From positions 5,394,624-5,458,623 of the forward strand of contig ML679963.1 in NCBI GenBank assembly GCA_007922225.1: a stretch of DNA of 64,000 bases, written 5' to 3'. How positions within the stretch are numbered: position 1 is the stretch's first letter; every line of letters starts with the position of its first letter. A model generated the notes under the pieces. The model was not told the origin of the DNA, did not search any database, and saw only the letters and a list, made by a program, of their open reading frames with translations. Positions 36,849-49,539 of this stretch are shown piece by piece. A program made the position numbers and the translations under genes. This DNA is from Emydura subglobosa. Its lineage: Eukaryota > Chordata > Testudines > Chelidae.

Positions 36849-37204
36849 AAAGTGATATTTTATTCAATCATATCCAAATTAGCGAAGCAAAACTATAGGA
36901 TGGAAGTGAACATAAAAGCAAGGAAAATAACATGAACAGTGGAGCAGTAAACAATTTAGCCTCTGGCACAATACTAATGCAAGAGCAATTTCAAAGCACC
37001 AACTGAACCAACAGAGGTGACAAAAATGTGGATTATAATAAAGCTAAAACAACATGTGCTGCCATTCCTGCCTTTCATCAACTTCAACACAAAATACAAA
37101 CACCACAAAATGTCATCAGCATCATCATGAAGGGTACAAACATTAAGCAACAAATCATATCTTCCAACAAGAAAGGAGGACTACAGCAAAAATCCTGAAC
37201 CATG
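36849..37204. other. AT-rich unique DNA, nothing recognised
   Basis: A-rich sequence with no open frame or repeat recognised. Confidence 0.45.
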
Positions 37205-37272
37205 GGACTGGTCCAAATCCCATTGAAACCAATGAAGAGATTCTCACCGACTCAGTGGATTAGGCCCCTAGT
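37205..37272. mobile_element. half copy of a palindromic MITE
   Basis: ggactggtccaaatcccatt, the centre attgaaaccaatgaagag, and the end tggattaggcccct. One end is well preserved; the other is shortened. Confidence 0.45.
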
Positions 37273-37335
37273 CATTATACTGAAATTACAGCATCTCAGG
37301 CAAAATTTTACTGATGGAAGGAGGTGTAAAGATCC

Positions 37336-37664
37336 TCTCAGGCTACGTCTACAATGCAATAAAAGACTTGGGACATGGTCGAAGCGGGCCTGGGTCAGCT
37401 GACTTGGAGTTGTGGGGCTATGAAATTGCAGTGGAGATGTTCAGGCTCAGGCTGGAGGCAGGGCTCTGAGACCCCACGGGGGGTGGGACGGGGGGGACAC
37501 GGGGGGGACGGGACAGTCCCAGAGCCCTGCCCCCAGCCCTAGCCCAAACATCTACACTGCTATTTTTAGCTCTGCAAACTAAGCTCTGCGGGTCTGAGTC
37601 AGCTGACCTAAGCTCTGAGACTGGATGCCGGGAGTTCTGTCACAGTGCAGACGTGCCCTCAGAG
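37336..37664. mobile_element. GC-rich hAT MITE with extended palindromy
   Basis: The left terminus ctcaggctacgtctacaatg and right terminus cacagtgcagacgtgccctc are inverted counterparts. The interior is symmetric: ttcaggctcaggctggaggc and gggctctgagacccc on the left, gacagtcccagagccctgcc and cagccctagcccaaacatct on the right, around a G-rich centre (37475-37510). Flanking cctctcag (37334-37341) and cctcagag (37658-37665) agree at 6 of 8 positions, a plausible 8-bp hAT target duplication. This matches a MITE type I know as abundant in turtles. Confidence 0.78.
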
Positions 37665-37751
37665 CCACAAATAAAAGACTCACCAAAAAGTATTTCACTT
37701 AACCCACTAAACAAATGTTTTAAAAAGAGATATGTGCGTCTCACCTCATCT

Positions 37752-38018
37752 TTATGACTATTATTTGTATTACAACAGCACCTACTGAGATCAGGGTCCC
37801 ATTGTGTCCTGGTGTATACCAGAGGTGCAAACACATAGTAAACGACAGTCTCCGTCCCAAGGAGCTTACAATCTAAGTAGACAACACAGTCAAAGGGTGG
37901 GAGGGGAACCAGAAGCACAGAGAGGTGTCTAAGGTCACACAATGTGCTAGTGGCTGATCTAGGAACAGAAGTCAGCTCTGCTGACGCCAAATCCCTATTT
38001 TCTGGACCACATTGCCTT
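37752..38018 (-). repeat. MIR-type SINE, nearly complete
   Basis: tgactattatttgtattaca, cccattgtgtcctggtgtat, ggtgcaaacacatagtaa, aaggagcttacaatctaagt, agaggtgtctaaggtcacac, atgtgctagtggctgatcta and tctggaccacattgccttt. All landmarks of the amniote MIR-like SINE are present in reverse order. The 116-residue - strand frame here (37640-37990) is therefore SINE-derived and not a gene. Confidence 0.85.
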
Positions 38019-38039
38019 TCAGTCAGACATGCGTGCTCT

Positions 38040-38123
38040 TTATATATATATATATTATAGATTATATATATGTATATATATGTATTTTATAGGGTATTAT
38101 ATATATATATATATATATATATA
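38040..38123. repeat. (AT)n / (TATA) low-complexity tract
   Basis: Alternating AT with interruptions attatagatt, atgtat and tagggta. Self-complementary throughout. Confidence 0.95.
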
Positions 38124-39710
38124 AACAAAATAGGTGAAGGTATTAGTTAAATAAATATGTAATTTCTGTGATACAGAAATAAACTTCACACGTTAACACA
38201 ACTGATTATAAGATCTTCCCACTGAGGATTTATTGACAAACAAATAAGGTTCGTTCAGTTATTTTAGACATAGGGTTATAACACAGTAATGGTGTAGTTT
38301 AGAATGCACTGTGAAGCTAGGAATTTAACTAGAAAAGCCCCCAAACTTTTATATTGCAGCAAGGATTCTCTCAACTTTCCAAAACCATAACCTGCTAGTG
38401 GTCTTAAAATATTTTTAAATCTTCTTTTTAATTCAGCTGAGATCAGCATATGTCAGCAAAAGTTGGGCATTTCTGGACACAAATTTCTTTAAATAAACCA
38501 GCCTGAAACCAGAACATACTCAGAGAAAGTCCATCATGTTAGAAGTCTCATCCTGCTCCTTTTGGTAACTATGGTTTAAAAAGGACCCCTTTAACTAATG
38601 AGTTCACCATGTGAAAAGCCCCTCCCCTCCCCTCCCCCACACACACCCCTACCTAATGATGAATCATTTCAATGAATTTCCTCAGAGAAGCAAAAAAGTA
38701 GGAGAGGGTTTCAGTGTCTGCGGTTTACAATATGAGATTGCGAGCTCAGAGGCAGAAAAAACTTGGATTTGGAGATAATTCGTTCTCCAAAAAGCTCCTC
38801 CATTTGTCTCCAGGATGAAATTCCATGAAGAAGTGATGTTCTTCTCTTCTCCTCAACCTATGGATTTGGTGCTTGGGAAAAATTAAAACACTGCAAAAAT
38901 CACTGGCTCTGCTGCATTACAAACTGAAATAATGGATCTGAAGTAGAAGTAGTTTCTATAGTACACTGGTATTTAAGTGTTTCAGCTTTTGAACAAATTT
39001 GTTGTAAGCAGAGTAGACAGAAGAATACCGCAATGGAGAACATTTAATCTTCACAAGTTAAAATGACCTTTACATTTCATTTGTAGCTTTTAGTACACAC
39101 GAGATTTAACTTTTACTTTACATTCATGGTTTTAAACCCAAGGTTGTCAGGAGAATTTCCAGGCATTTGGGACACTTGTGAGCTCCAAGGCACTTTATCC
39201 CATCCAATAATCACCTGTAGCACCTCTCACTTAACACAACTGCACACCACAGAACTGTTCTATGATGCCATGTTCCCATACTAATGGAAATGTGCCAAGA
39301 AGGGTGGAGTTTTGTTGTTTGGTTTTTTAAAAAACCATTCTGTAGATGAAGCATCCTAAGATTTTAGAAATGCCCCTTGTGCATAGCAAGCCTCTTTGAA
39401 TGGTTCGGTACTCCTCAGTCAAGTGTCTCTCCTACTGGCTCTCTCGCCTTCTGCCTACTCACTATCCTCTTTGGATACTTACCTAATTACACATTCCTTC
39501 TGTACGCAATTCAAACACCGTCACTTATATCTTTACATGAAGAAGGAAAGAAGATAAAGCAGACTGAACTGCAACACAGGCTGAACTGTGATGTAGGTTA
39601 TTGAAAAGACGACATTTCACTAGTGATGGTTAAAAAAAATCCCAAAGCAACCCTTCATTGCTTTCTCACAAATAATATTTCAAACTCTTACACAAGGTAT
39701 ATTTTTCATT
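38124..39710. other. Unique DNA, nothing recognised
   Basis: Includes a short C-rich stretch with cccctcccctcccccacaca (38620-38643). One 75-residue chance frame (39377-39604). Confidence 0.45.
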
Positions 39711-39834
39711 GCACAAAATTGAGATGCTACACAATTTAAGGGTGTTTGAATATCTTACAGATATTTTTTGTGGAACAAAATTGAGATGCTACACAGTTTA
39801 ACGGTGTTTGAATACCTTACGGTCTATTTTCTCT
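39711..39834. repeat. tandem duplication, 62-bp unit, two copies
   Basis: Unit 1 (39711-39772) and unit 2 (39773-39834) share aattgagatgctacaca and ggtgtttgaata. About 52 of 62 positions match by eye. No repeat family recognised. Confidence 0.9.
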
Positions 39835-41366
39835 CAAGAATTCACAACAGAACACTAGTTCTGAAGAAGTCATGGAAACTATGACATTGAGGACACAAAC
39901 CCTCAATGAAAACCTATAATTTTTTAATTACGTTTACATGTCAGTGGATCTTCTGAGCTTGGTCTGTATGGTTTTTCTAATCTGGGTTTCTAGTCCTACT
40001 TCCCATGGGTATCGTAGACTGATTTTTTTTTTTAAGTTAGGATTAATTCAACTTGAAGTGTGATTAAGGGCACATTACAGTTAATGGGAAGAAGAGCGTT
40101 TATGCATATTTCAGACAAAGCAGTGTTCCTAGCATCATTTCTGATAACTAGAAGAACAGGGCAATCAGTCAACAAAAAACTGGCACAATCCAATCAGTGC
40201 CTGACTTGAGCTGTACTGATTTTTTTTTAACAAGTTTTGTCTTCTGTTAAAGAGGTAAGGACAGTTGTCATCAACCCGCATATAAAGTGCTTCAGAAACC
40301 GTTAATGATGGTCCTGCAAGGTCATCAGTAATATACTGATACGATCAACAGATGTATTTAGAAAAGCGTTAGCGACTGATCAAAATAATCCACACAATTT
40401 ATCTGCAAATGAGCTCATGGAGAGAATGAAAGATTGAGCTCTCTTTTTATAATGTTATTTTCCCCCAGTGATTTCATAGCTATGGCTTTATTCTTCAAGC
40501 TGACTCTTAGAATGCAGTCTTGTCTAGGTTGCAGTCTCAACAGTGCCCAGCACAAATAAGACGTCTTGTCATCAGTGCTGCAGTCATATAAACAAGCAGC
40601 AGCTGGATGGGAAAAGGAGGGCATGTCAGCTCAGAGCGGCAGGAAAGGTTTTGCACGGCAGCTATTTGCAACCCTCCAAGGAGCTACAGAGGCTGCCCAT
40701 TAAAACCCTGTTAAAACACTTCTGATGTTGTCAGCAGTGGAGAGCTGAAATAGCACAGTGATCACTGAGATGCTATCTGCCTCGAGCAGTTCAGTGGTAC
40801 TGTCAATACTATGAGCAAAAAGGTACAAGATGAGCAACAACCTAATTTCTCCATCAAAATTTCATAAACTCCCTGAGCTGTTAGAAACTAGAGATGTGGA
40901 CAAACACACGACAGCTGATAAGCTGATCATTCAGGAAAGATGGCCGGTGATCTGGAATCTTTCCCCAAACCTTTGAAGTTTTAAATTAATTTACACTATG
41001 AAACCAATGTAGCGTAAGTCCACACGTAAAGGACAGCAAAACGTATTGTAAGAAAGTCAATTAATCAAATGCCCATAATCATCTTCCCACCTTCACACTT
41101 ATTGTGCAAAGTTTTCTTACAATATATATAATCTGAGAAGGAAACCTTACACAATTGTGTGTGTGAAGTATGTGTATCTACATACTTCAAAACATTTTTA
41201 AAGTACTGCATTTTTATACACAGACATACAATGTAGATATATAAATGTGGTACTTATATATGTATATATAGTATAGTATATATGTATTTCTTCTCACATT
41301 TTCTGCACTGAGTTATAAAGGGCCTGTTTCCATAGCCATTAAAACATTTACACATGTAGTCCCATT
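39835..41366. other. Unique DNA, possible conserved non-coding sequence
   Basis: No gene recognised. The part at about 40060-40830 has a less repetitive, balanced composition and no transposon-like features; see findings. Around 41200-41290 there is a TATA/TGTA-rich low-complexity stretch, and at 41166-41189 a short perfect hairpin gaagtatgt/acatacttc. Confidence 0.35.
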
Positions 41367-41486
41367 GGGCTAGAGTTTGCCCCTTTTACTCAAACTGACT
41401 GCTATGAGAGCAGCCCTACTGAAATGCAAAAGGTACTCACAAAACAAGTTGTTACTCAGCGTGAAAAGAGGGCAGAATCTAGTCCA
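41367..41486. mobile_element. small palindromic MITE
   Basis: Left end tgggctagagtttgcccctt and right end gagggcagaatctagtcca are inverted counterparts. Internally cttttactcaaac and gttactcagcgtgaaaa mirror each other around cctactgaaatgc. About 120 bp. Confidence 0.62.
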
Positions 41487-42764
41487 TTTATTTGCATTCT
41501 GTTATTTGAATGAATAAGTGCTTCTTCTGGTAAGTAACAGCTACAGAAACAGAGCCAATGTGAAAGTTTACAATACAGTTGCCAAGGAATACATGTTTAA
41601 CTATGAATTTAATGCCTTAGCTATAATTTCATGAGAAAAATAACTGAGTCACCCACCTGTCAGCTTTCCAGCTTTAAATGAAGACACCCATTGTGAAAGA
41701 ACATTGACAAATAATTTTGGTAGGAATGGCTTAGTTATTTACATAGGAACCATTACAAAAATTCAAATTGTGTAAAATTGAATGCAAATGAATCAACAAT
41801 ACCATTGTTTCCTGGACATTCTCTGCAGGACCTGCATTTAGAAGCTAGTGAAACTTCTAAATTCATTGTCCTAGAAGTCATGTCCAATGTCACGTCCAAT
41901 GTCACGTGCTCCCTTCCATTTATGCAGCCTAACACCCATTGCAGAGAGCCAAAAGATGTGGTGTCCTTGTTGGGGACAAGGCAGAGACTGTATGGCATCA
42001 TTTGGAGTAGAGGGGCAGGTTAGACACCCACTGTTCAATATATAATGACTATTCCAACTCTCTTATAGTCTGAGTTTTTGTGCACATAGATCCAGCATTT
42101 GCAAATGGCTCCTGCATACAGTCAAAATGCTTATATCATTTCATGATGAGGTGAAGATTTCTGCTGAGAACACATTACTGTTTCCCATAGCAGCAGTGAT
42201 TTATTTGGACCAGACTGGGAGTCTACACAGAATAAAAATGGACTACAGAATCAAGCCTACTCACATTATGTGTTTTCCATAGTAGAGTACATTATTCCTT
42301 AGTTCATTATACATAATAATTTGGTTTTCCTCTGATTCATCCCCCATATTCACAGGCCAAAACTTCATTTGTGCAAATTTCGGTTGTACTGAGGAACTTT
42401 GCTGGGGAACTATTTTTGGTGATGCAAGTTTGGATGGCATGATACCACGCTGACTTTCACTTGGGTTTTTGTGGCCGGTGTATAAAATATCTACATTTTA
42501 CTTCGCCCTATGGCCTCCCCCAACTCCACTGGAATATATGACTCAGCACTTGGAGAAAAAGGAGTAGAAAAAGCATCTGTTCAGGACAGTAATTTCTTTA
42601 TGAAGTGCAGAGCCAGTAACAATGATTTCTTGTGAAATTTAAAAAGACAAGTGCTGGCCTCAGCAGGTTGAGGAGGCCTGGTGGGTATATTTTCACCTTG
42701 ATGTTCAAAGAGTTATACATGAGACTACACTCTTCAATCTTTCTGCAGGGAATTGGTGTTAGCT
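41487..42764. other. Unique DNA, nothing recognised
   Basis: Contains a 12-bp tandem pair gtccaatgtcac at 41883-41906. Opposite-strand frames of 81-82 residues at 41753-42023 mirror each other and lack domains. Confidence 0.4.
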
Positions 42765-42939
42765 GCATTATTTCAGTGCCACTGAACTCAATGGAACGGG
42801 ACTAACATTACATTGGACAGCAATTAGGACCACTGAAATCAATGAGAGTTAAGTGCTTAACCTGCTTAGACACTTTCGAAAATCCCATTAGGTGTGTATA
42901 TGTATCCTTAGGAACCTAAATAACTGAAAATCTGGCCCT
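42765..42939. mobile_element. MITE-like repeat of the TTTGAAAATC type
   Basis: cactgaaatcaatgagagtt, agtgcttaacctgcttagac, tttcgaaaatcccattaggt, and aactgaaaatctggccctta. These pieces match a common sauropsid MITE whose arms carry 'GGGCCAGATTTTCA...' and 'CTTTTGAAAATCCCA'. Boundaries are approximate and two overlapping copies are possible. Confidence 0.45.
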
Positions 42940-45900
42940 TATTCTTTTCTTCCTATGTGAGGAAAAAGGTTAAAACTATTCAATATGAGGACGCAGAAAT
43001 TAACATGTGATGGTGGATTTATTTACCCTGGTCCCATGAGCTCAGAAATTAAATATCTGCCTTTATCCACTCAGCTTTCCCTGCCTGTATTAGAAAAAGA
43101 TAATGACACCATACAACTAACGTATAAACAACAAGATCACAACAATTTTAAGATGAGCATAACTTTTACAGTATCAGATAACCTTAACAACCCAGGCAGT
43201 CCATAACCAGGGCAAATAAACTGTGGCAAATAATAACTGTGCTAACATGAAAGCATGTGTGATATTCATGAGGCAATAAAATCTTCCAATTGCCTGCAGT
43301 TTCAGAATAGTTTGACACTTCTCCAATACAAGATATTTTGTTCTGTGGATAAGGAAATTGCTAAGAGCGCTTAAAAAAGCTCTAGTTAACTATTCAAAAT
43401 TATAGAGGCAGATCATTAGCAAACTCTAAAATGGGAACGAACTAGTTACAACAAGTAATCTGCCTGTTGATATTAAGACTGTAAAACCATGATTTTTGGA
43501 TAAAAAGCAAAGCTCTCTAAAGGAGTGGGAGGGAGAGGGGCGTGGGAAAAGTGCCTCTCTATCTGCCCACTCTTTCTACAGCTCTGCATAATACAAGTTG
43601 TCAATGATGGCAGTAAATTTTGATCCAGCAGCACCTAATTATTCAGATCCACAACAATAAAAATATGTTTTTCAAACTACAAAGCTATCTTCTATTTTTG
43701 CAGAATTTTATTTTCACTCTTGAGAGATTAACCACCTTAGCAGAACTCAAGCAAAAGTTATTCAAAAGCTTTGCCTTTTCTTTGGGAGTGTCTGTTTTTA
43801 ATTTGTATTCCCTAAAGAAAAACACACAAACTAATTATTTAGAGAAAGTTTGTTCAAAAATTCTAAAAGAACATGCGAGGAGAAATAATTACATTGAGAA
43901 GAAATATTTTATGGCTTGCGAATAAACCTCTCACTTCCTTAGCCTGGAAATCTTGTTAGATACTTGGTAGCTAGTTTGCCAAGAAAACATTATATATTGA
44001 GAAATGTAATTAATAAAGTTGTCAGTCTTCCACAGAATTATGCAGGGTTTATACCTGCCTCATATTAAAATTACTTTGCAAATGTCATGCAACCCACCAA
44101 ATGCATGGGCACATTACCATGCAGTAGTCAGGAAGGATTCAAGACCAAATAGTTTTCATAACCAATAGCCAACAACAACATATTTTGCAAGTGAAGTGGT
44201 TATATGATCATAAAAATGTGTTGCACAATATTCCATTACTCTGCTCTTCAAGAGAAGGAAGGAGCTATAAAATGTAAAATGTATAAACAAAAGACAGACA
44301 TATGGAAACTAAAACAAAATGTCATAACACTCTTGCTAACAGAACATTTAATTTTGGGAAGCAAATTGCATTAATTAAAATGCATTCATAATAAACTTTT
44401 CTGAAAGTCAAATCTATGTTCTTAGATAGATTAGCTAATTTAAGCAACAGTTGTACTTTCCCTTCAGTTTGTGCTTCAAGCTTTCGTTCTATGAGAAGTC
44501 AAGTAATTAACTTGCCAGGGGAAGAAATTTTCCTCTTCAATACCTTTACATTTGTGTAAAGCAAAATTATACAAAATACTGATGTAAGCCCCAAAGGGAA
44601 AATTCTTCTGTTGTAAAGCAAACACTTGTCTATACCACCTTAAATTCATTCATGTGCCTTGTTCTGTGCTCAAAATCTGGACACTCCCATGATGCATTGG
44701 GGCAGAGTGTCTGCCTGCTGGGATGAAGTTTATTCACAGGAAATATGAAGGGAAAATTCACGCTCTGCTGCTTAATCAGAACTGACATGGCATCTCCAGA
44801 GAGAGAGAAACTTAGGATGTCAGGCAGGTTAGCATAGGGCAAGCAGACGGTCAATAAAATATTCAATAAAGTCCTCTGATATCATAGACCTAATACTGTG
44901 GAAAAAGACAGAATTTCTCTTTTTGATAAGAAAACAAGTTTAAAATGGTTGTTAAAATGCTTATGCAATGTTAACCTGCTAAAATCTGATGACAATTGTG
45001 ACTGTTTTTTAAACTTGTTATAAAAAGCAAAAACAAATGAAAAATGACATAATACAAAATGTGCTCATGTTGACACAACAGAGACTGATAATTGAGAACC
45101 AGCTCAAATGTTACTTATCTTCTTTAGAATAACACGACAACTGATTGCATTGTTTTGTTGTCTACTAATCCTCATATGACCATTCCTTACCTGGCACTAA
45201 CTATCAGTAACAAGCATGTATTTAAACAAAATATCCGCTGAATGCATTAAAATATATGCTGCTGGGTCCAAAAGGCACAAAACCCACCCCAATATGAATC
45301 CCACTAATGTATTTTCATCTGGATGACTTCAGTGTAATACTGTAGACATCCTAGCATCAGCAAAGTATATCGATTAATTTTCAGCATAGCAATACCAAGA
45401 ATGCTACCCTTACACAACATTAAAAATGTCATCTAACATGCTGCACCATTGCTCATATTTTCTGACAGAATTCATATTAGCACAACTATATTTTTTACTA
45501 TCTGATCCATTGTTTCATGACCCTTGTTTCAAGTCTAGATGTCAATAACTTCTTAAATATTTCCCTACCTCAACGGATTTGAGAGAGTTTGGTAAGAAAA
45601 CCCTGGAGGGATAAAGAAAGCAATAGCTCATACGCAATGAATCCTTGAAATCATTCTGGTGAAGCTGGATCTCTGAGTTTACATAAAGGGAAAATTAAAT
45701 CAAGCATTGGAGTGGATTAGGAAGAACTATATCAAGAGATGTGTAAAGTTAATCATGTTTAGTTGGGCAGTGCTTATGTATTCAGGCTTGCCTTGGAGAT
45801 CCTTCTTACTTACTGCAAGTTTGATCTATATAAGGCTAGTTGGTTTAAATGACATGCTGACACACGTACATATAATGTGTATACACACAAACACACACGC

Positions 45901-45949
45901 ACATTACAATTATGAGATGGTACAGAAAACCTTCAGATAGATAACATTG
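42940..45949. other. AT-rich unique DNA, nothing recognised
   Basis: The 101-residue frame at 43620-43925 is rich in Lys, Asn, Phe and Leu as expected from random AT-rich DNA. A segment cccatgatgcattggggcag (44688-44707) resembles DNA-transposon termini but has no visible partner. A short CA-rich tract lies at 45880-45902. Confidence 0.4.
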
Positions 45950-46148
45950 AGCCCTTATATAATGTTTTACATGATCAAACTGGTGCGAAAATAGTAATTC
46001 AGCCTCATGACACCACTGTGACATAGATAAGTGTTACAGATAGGAAAAAGGAGATAGCGAGAGTAAGTCACTTATGAAGACCAGCCCACAGTCAGTGGCA
46101 GAGCCACATTTAGAAGTCTAGGGTTCCTGCTGCCCAGCCCTGTGCTCA
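45950..46148 (-). repeat. MIR SINE, diverged
   Basis: agcccttatataatgtttta, attcagcctcatgacaccac, tagtaagtcactt-like gagtaagtcacttatgaaga, cacagtcagtggcagagcca and gtctagggttcctgctgccc, in the reverse MIR order. Confidence 0.62.
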
Positions 46149-49100
46149 GGCCAGACAGACAGCTAGAGCAGACAGAAAGGACATAACCTCTTAGTAAAAC
46201 AAATGAACACAAAACTCCTATAGCGTAGCATAGTCACAAATGCAACATTTCATTTTCAGGAAAAAAAAGTATTCTTATAACAGGTGTATTCCCTTAAAGG
46301 GAACAAATCCAGGCTTTGAGAGATGAGCTACAAGAATGTGTGGAATTGTCTTCCGTGGCTGACTCACAGACAGTCCACAGAGCTGCACCACCATCCTATG
46401 GACTGGGAGAGCAGCTGCCACTTCCCTGAGCCCCTTTATGCAGTAGTTTGGGGTCACTGAATCTATAAATACAGATCTCCTGACTCCCTCACTGACTCAT
46501 CTTCAATGGACCTTCTCCAGCACAACTACCCCACCTCATAGGCTTAGCCCCACTGCAAGACTTAAATGGTAAGGATGGCTTAGCATGGCCCTGCATGTAT
46601 GTCCCGGTGTCACCCTTACCATTGTACTTAGAGAGTCTCCATTGTTCATATTCACAGAAAATGTGTTCATTTAATTATTTAACCCAGATGTTCTCTTAGT
46701 AGGTACATGCATGTGGAGTTGTATCAAAATAACAGTGGGCCTGTGACCGAACAATCTATCACTAGGGAAAGCCAAAAGGGAAACCAAACAAAGGAGAACC
46801 ACGTGAGACTCCCATTTCCCAAGACTCTCTCTCTGAGATCCAATCAGGAGGCCAGAGGTGGGAAATGAAAAACGGAGGAGACTTGGTCTGTGCACAAAGA
46901 GGACTTGTCTCTTCCATCCTGTTTCTCTTTACACCAAGGCCTGGGGAAACTGGGTTACCTATTTCAACTATCCTTTCTGCAGGTTTGCCCCGGGCCTTCC
47001 AAGTGATGAACTGCAAATGTGTCTCTGTGTCTATGCTGCGTTTTGTGGCATAAAGCTCAAAGTTGATTTACCTTCAACAACATGAGAAATGTAGGTATTT
47101 CTGTAATAATCATACTGATTTACCCAAGGCTTTAACTACATCAAATGAAGATGCTGTGGATAACCTGAGAGATCATATTAACTTCCTTGTATCTTGAAAA
47201 ATTAGTGGATCAGATTTCTGTTTTCATCCAGCCTTTCTAATGTATTTGACCTTTTAGAGATTCTTTTTAACAAGATTATTTCTCTACAGATATTTGTTTT
47301 AGAAAGTTTTATTCTATTTTTAAAAATGTTTAGCTTCAGGCACTGACAATACAGTCTTAAAGCAGATCTGTTGCTTTAATTGAGCTCTGCTGTCCAAACC
47401 ACACAGTCCCCTGATGAACGAGCTAAAGGGTTAGGATATGAATCTGTCAAGTTTGGAATATTTTTTCTATGGAGTTTTGTAAAATGACTGAAGACAATAG
47501 TGCTTCAGTATTTTCTGAGAATAGCTCATTTGTTCTTTATTTCAGTGTTACAAAAAAGATTATTTGCAACTATTCACTTCCTTACAAAATATTCAGATTC
47601 TTCAATGAAACAAGTTTCCCACATTATGTAGACACCCACACAGCTACATTTCAAAGTGAATGAAATGCTGTGCTATAAGACACTGAATATGGTAACCTCT
47701 CACTGTGCTCCAGCTTCGCTTAGTCACTTTCATTCAGCATCTGTGTTGGGAAAAGTGTTGAGCAGATACTAGATTTGGTTGATTAAGTACAAACATGGAA
47801 AATGGAAGCAACCATGTGATGGCTGAAGCAAATTAGCAAGATTTATGTGTCTGAAGACCGTTTCACTTATGGTTAACTAAAACTAAATTAGAATCATAAA
47901 ATTTTTCGCTTCAGAGGAATCCATTATAATGGATACCAGTATAAAATTGGTTATGTGTTGGGGAGTATTTCACCTCTATTCTAGGCCATTGGTTTGAAAT
48001 CAGACCAATTCAGATTTAACCAGAAGTTAACCATCTGGGGAGCGTTTAACATTTACATATAATCACTTGGTGGTCTAAATCCCGTTCCTAATCATAAATA
48101 CCTCCATCATAATTGGTTCCCTTGTTAGTAGTCCCATCTTGGAGACCAACTATTCAGTGGGCAATGAAAACAGACTATGTGTGGGTGAACCAAACCATCC
48201 AATAAACATGGATTCCAACCTTCAGGTCTTTCAATCCAGCACCAGAAAAGCCTTTAAAACTAGAGATTTTTTAAAAAGTACAATCGGCATTACATTGCTG
48301 CTTTCTGTAGAGTCAGCTACTAGTGTATCACACTATAATATAAAGCCCACAATCCACCAGAGGAACCCTACTTTTTAGGTCCATGTGAGCATGAAGAATC
48401 ACAAACCCTGCATTTCATTTTAGAGGGAGATGGCCAAGTTAGAATACCTTCTACCGTACCAGTCACAGCAGCAGGCCACAGATGAAGCCATGCAAAAGGG
48501 CAGGAGAGTTGAAAGTTAAATCTGGTTAAAGGCATGGGGATTGGTCCTGATTTTTGCGGTTCAATACAGGTTCAATAGATGACAGTAAAGGGAGACAACC
48601 ACCACCACAGAAGAAAATCTGAATACAAAAGAACCTCACAAAGAACCATATACCCCAATTTACTAAACTTCTTTTATGAACCCCTCAGAATCGAAGTCAA
48701 ATCCATCCCCACAGGCCAACTGGATGTATCCCACTGATCCTTGCAATTTCAGGACTTTACTGTATTCAATATAGCAAACATACTTAAAAAAAAAAAAGCT
48801 AAGCCACTAGCTTACTATCTTATTATCTACAGCAGTAATGAATGTCCCAGAATACAGCGTGGATGGGCTCATATTCCTCATATAATCCAAGTACATGATA
48901 TATATATCTGAAAAACATTTAAACCACAATTTTGCTAAATTACTCTAAAATGTACCATTGTCTGATACTACCTTCCACTTAAGACCTGGGATGTGGTAGT
49001 CAGTTCTTCATAAGATCTTTTGTTTGTAATTTTTCTCCTATTTTCACTTGTTTTCCTCCTCATACGTCTCTACAGGCTTAATCCAGGTGAGGTGTGTAAG

Positions 49101-49539
49101 TCTTAGGTCAGCAAATCAGTTTTCTCCTCCTCTCATTCCATGTCTCTGAAATGTAATTCCCCATCTAGGGAAATAGTCAGCTGTCTTATCAATACAATCT
49201 AACGGCTACTGCCAGTGCTAAGATTTGAACCATGTTTGTAATGCAACATGGCTACTCAACTTCTTTAATAGATGGTTAAAAGAGAAGTTGCTACAATGAA
49301 GAAATTCAGAAAACAAAAAGCTGTTCTGCTTTGAAAGCTGGCTGGAATGGAGAGCTATCTTCAAAAATAGACAGGAAACAGAAAAGACTAATGTTGGGCA
49401 GATGACAGATCCCTGAATTCAGTTAACTGGCCTTCAAGATATTAGCTGTTCTATTAAACATAGAGGCATTATGCTGGTCGTCCACTTTAAACCCAAGAGT
49501 GATTAAAATGCTGGCAAGAAAATAAAAACTGGCTATTGA
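46149..49539. other. Unique DNA without a supported gene
   Basis: Between 46671 and 47085 four overlapping frames (62-84 residues) on both strands occur in a GC-balanced part; none shows a domain. AT-rich elsewhere, with an A12 run near 48786. No repeat family recognised. Confidence 0.4.

Noticed and set aside
37640..37990. 116-residue - strand frame
   Set aside because: It lies over a nearly complete MIR-type SINE and is SINE-derived.
43620..43925. 101-residue + strand frame
   Set aside because: Amino-acid content is what random AT-rich DNA gives (Lys, Asn, Phe, Leu), with no domain or context.
44680..44720. Possible DNA-transposon terminus cccatgatgcattggggc
   Set aside because: No inverted partner within several kilobases; a single short motif is too little.
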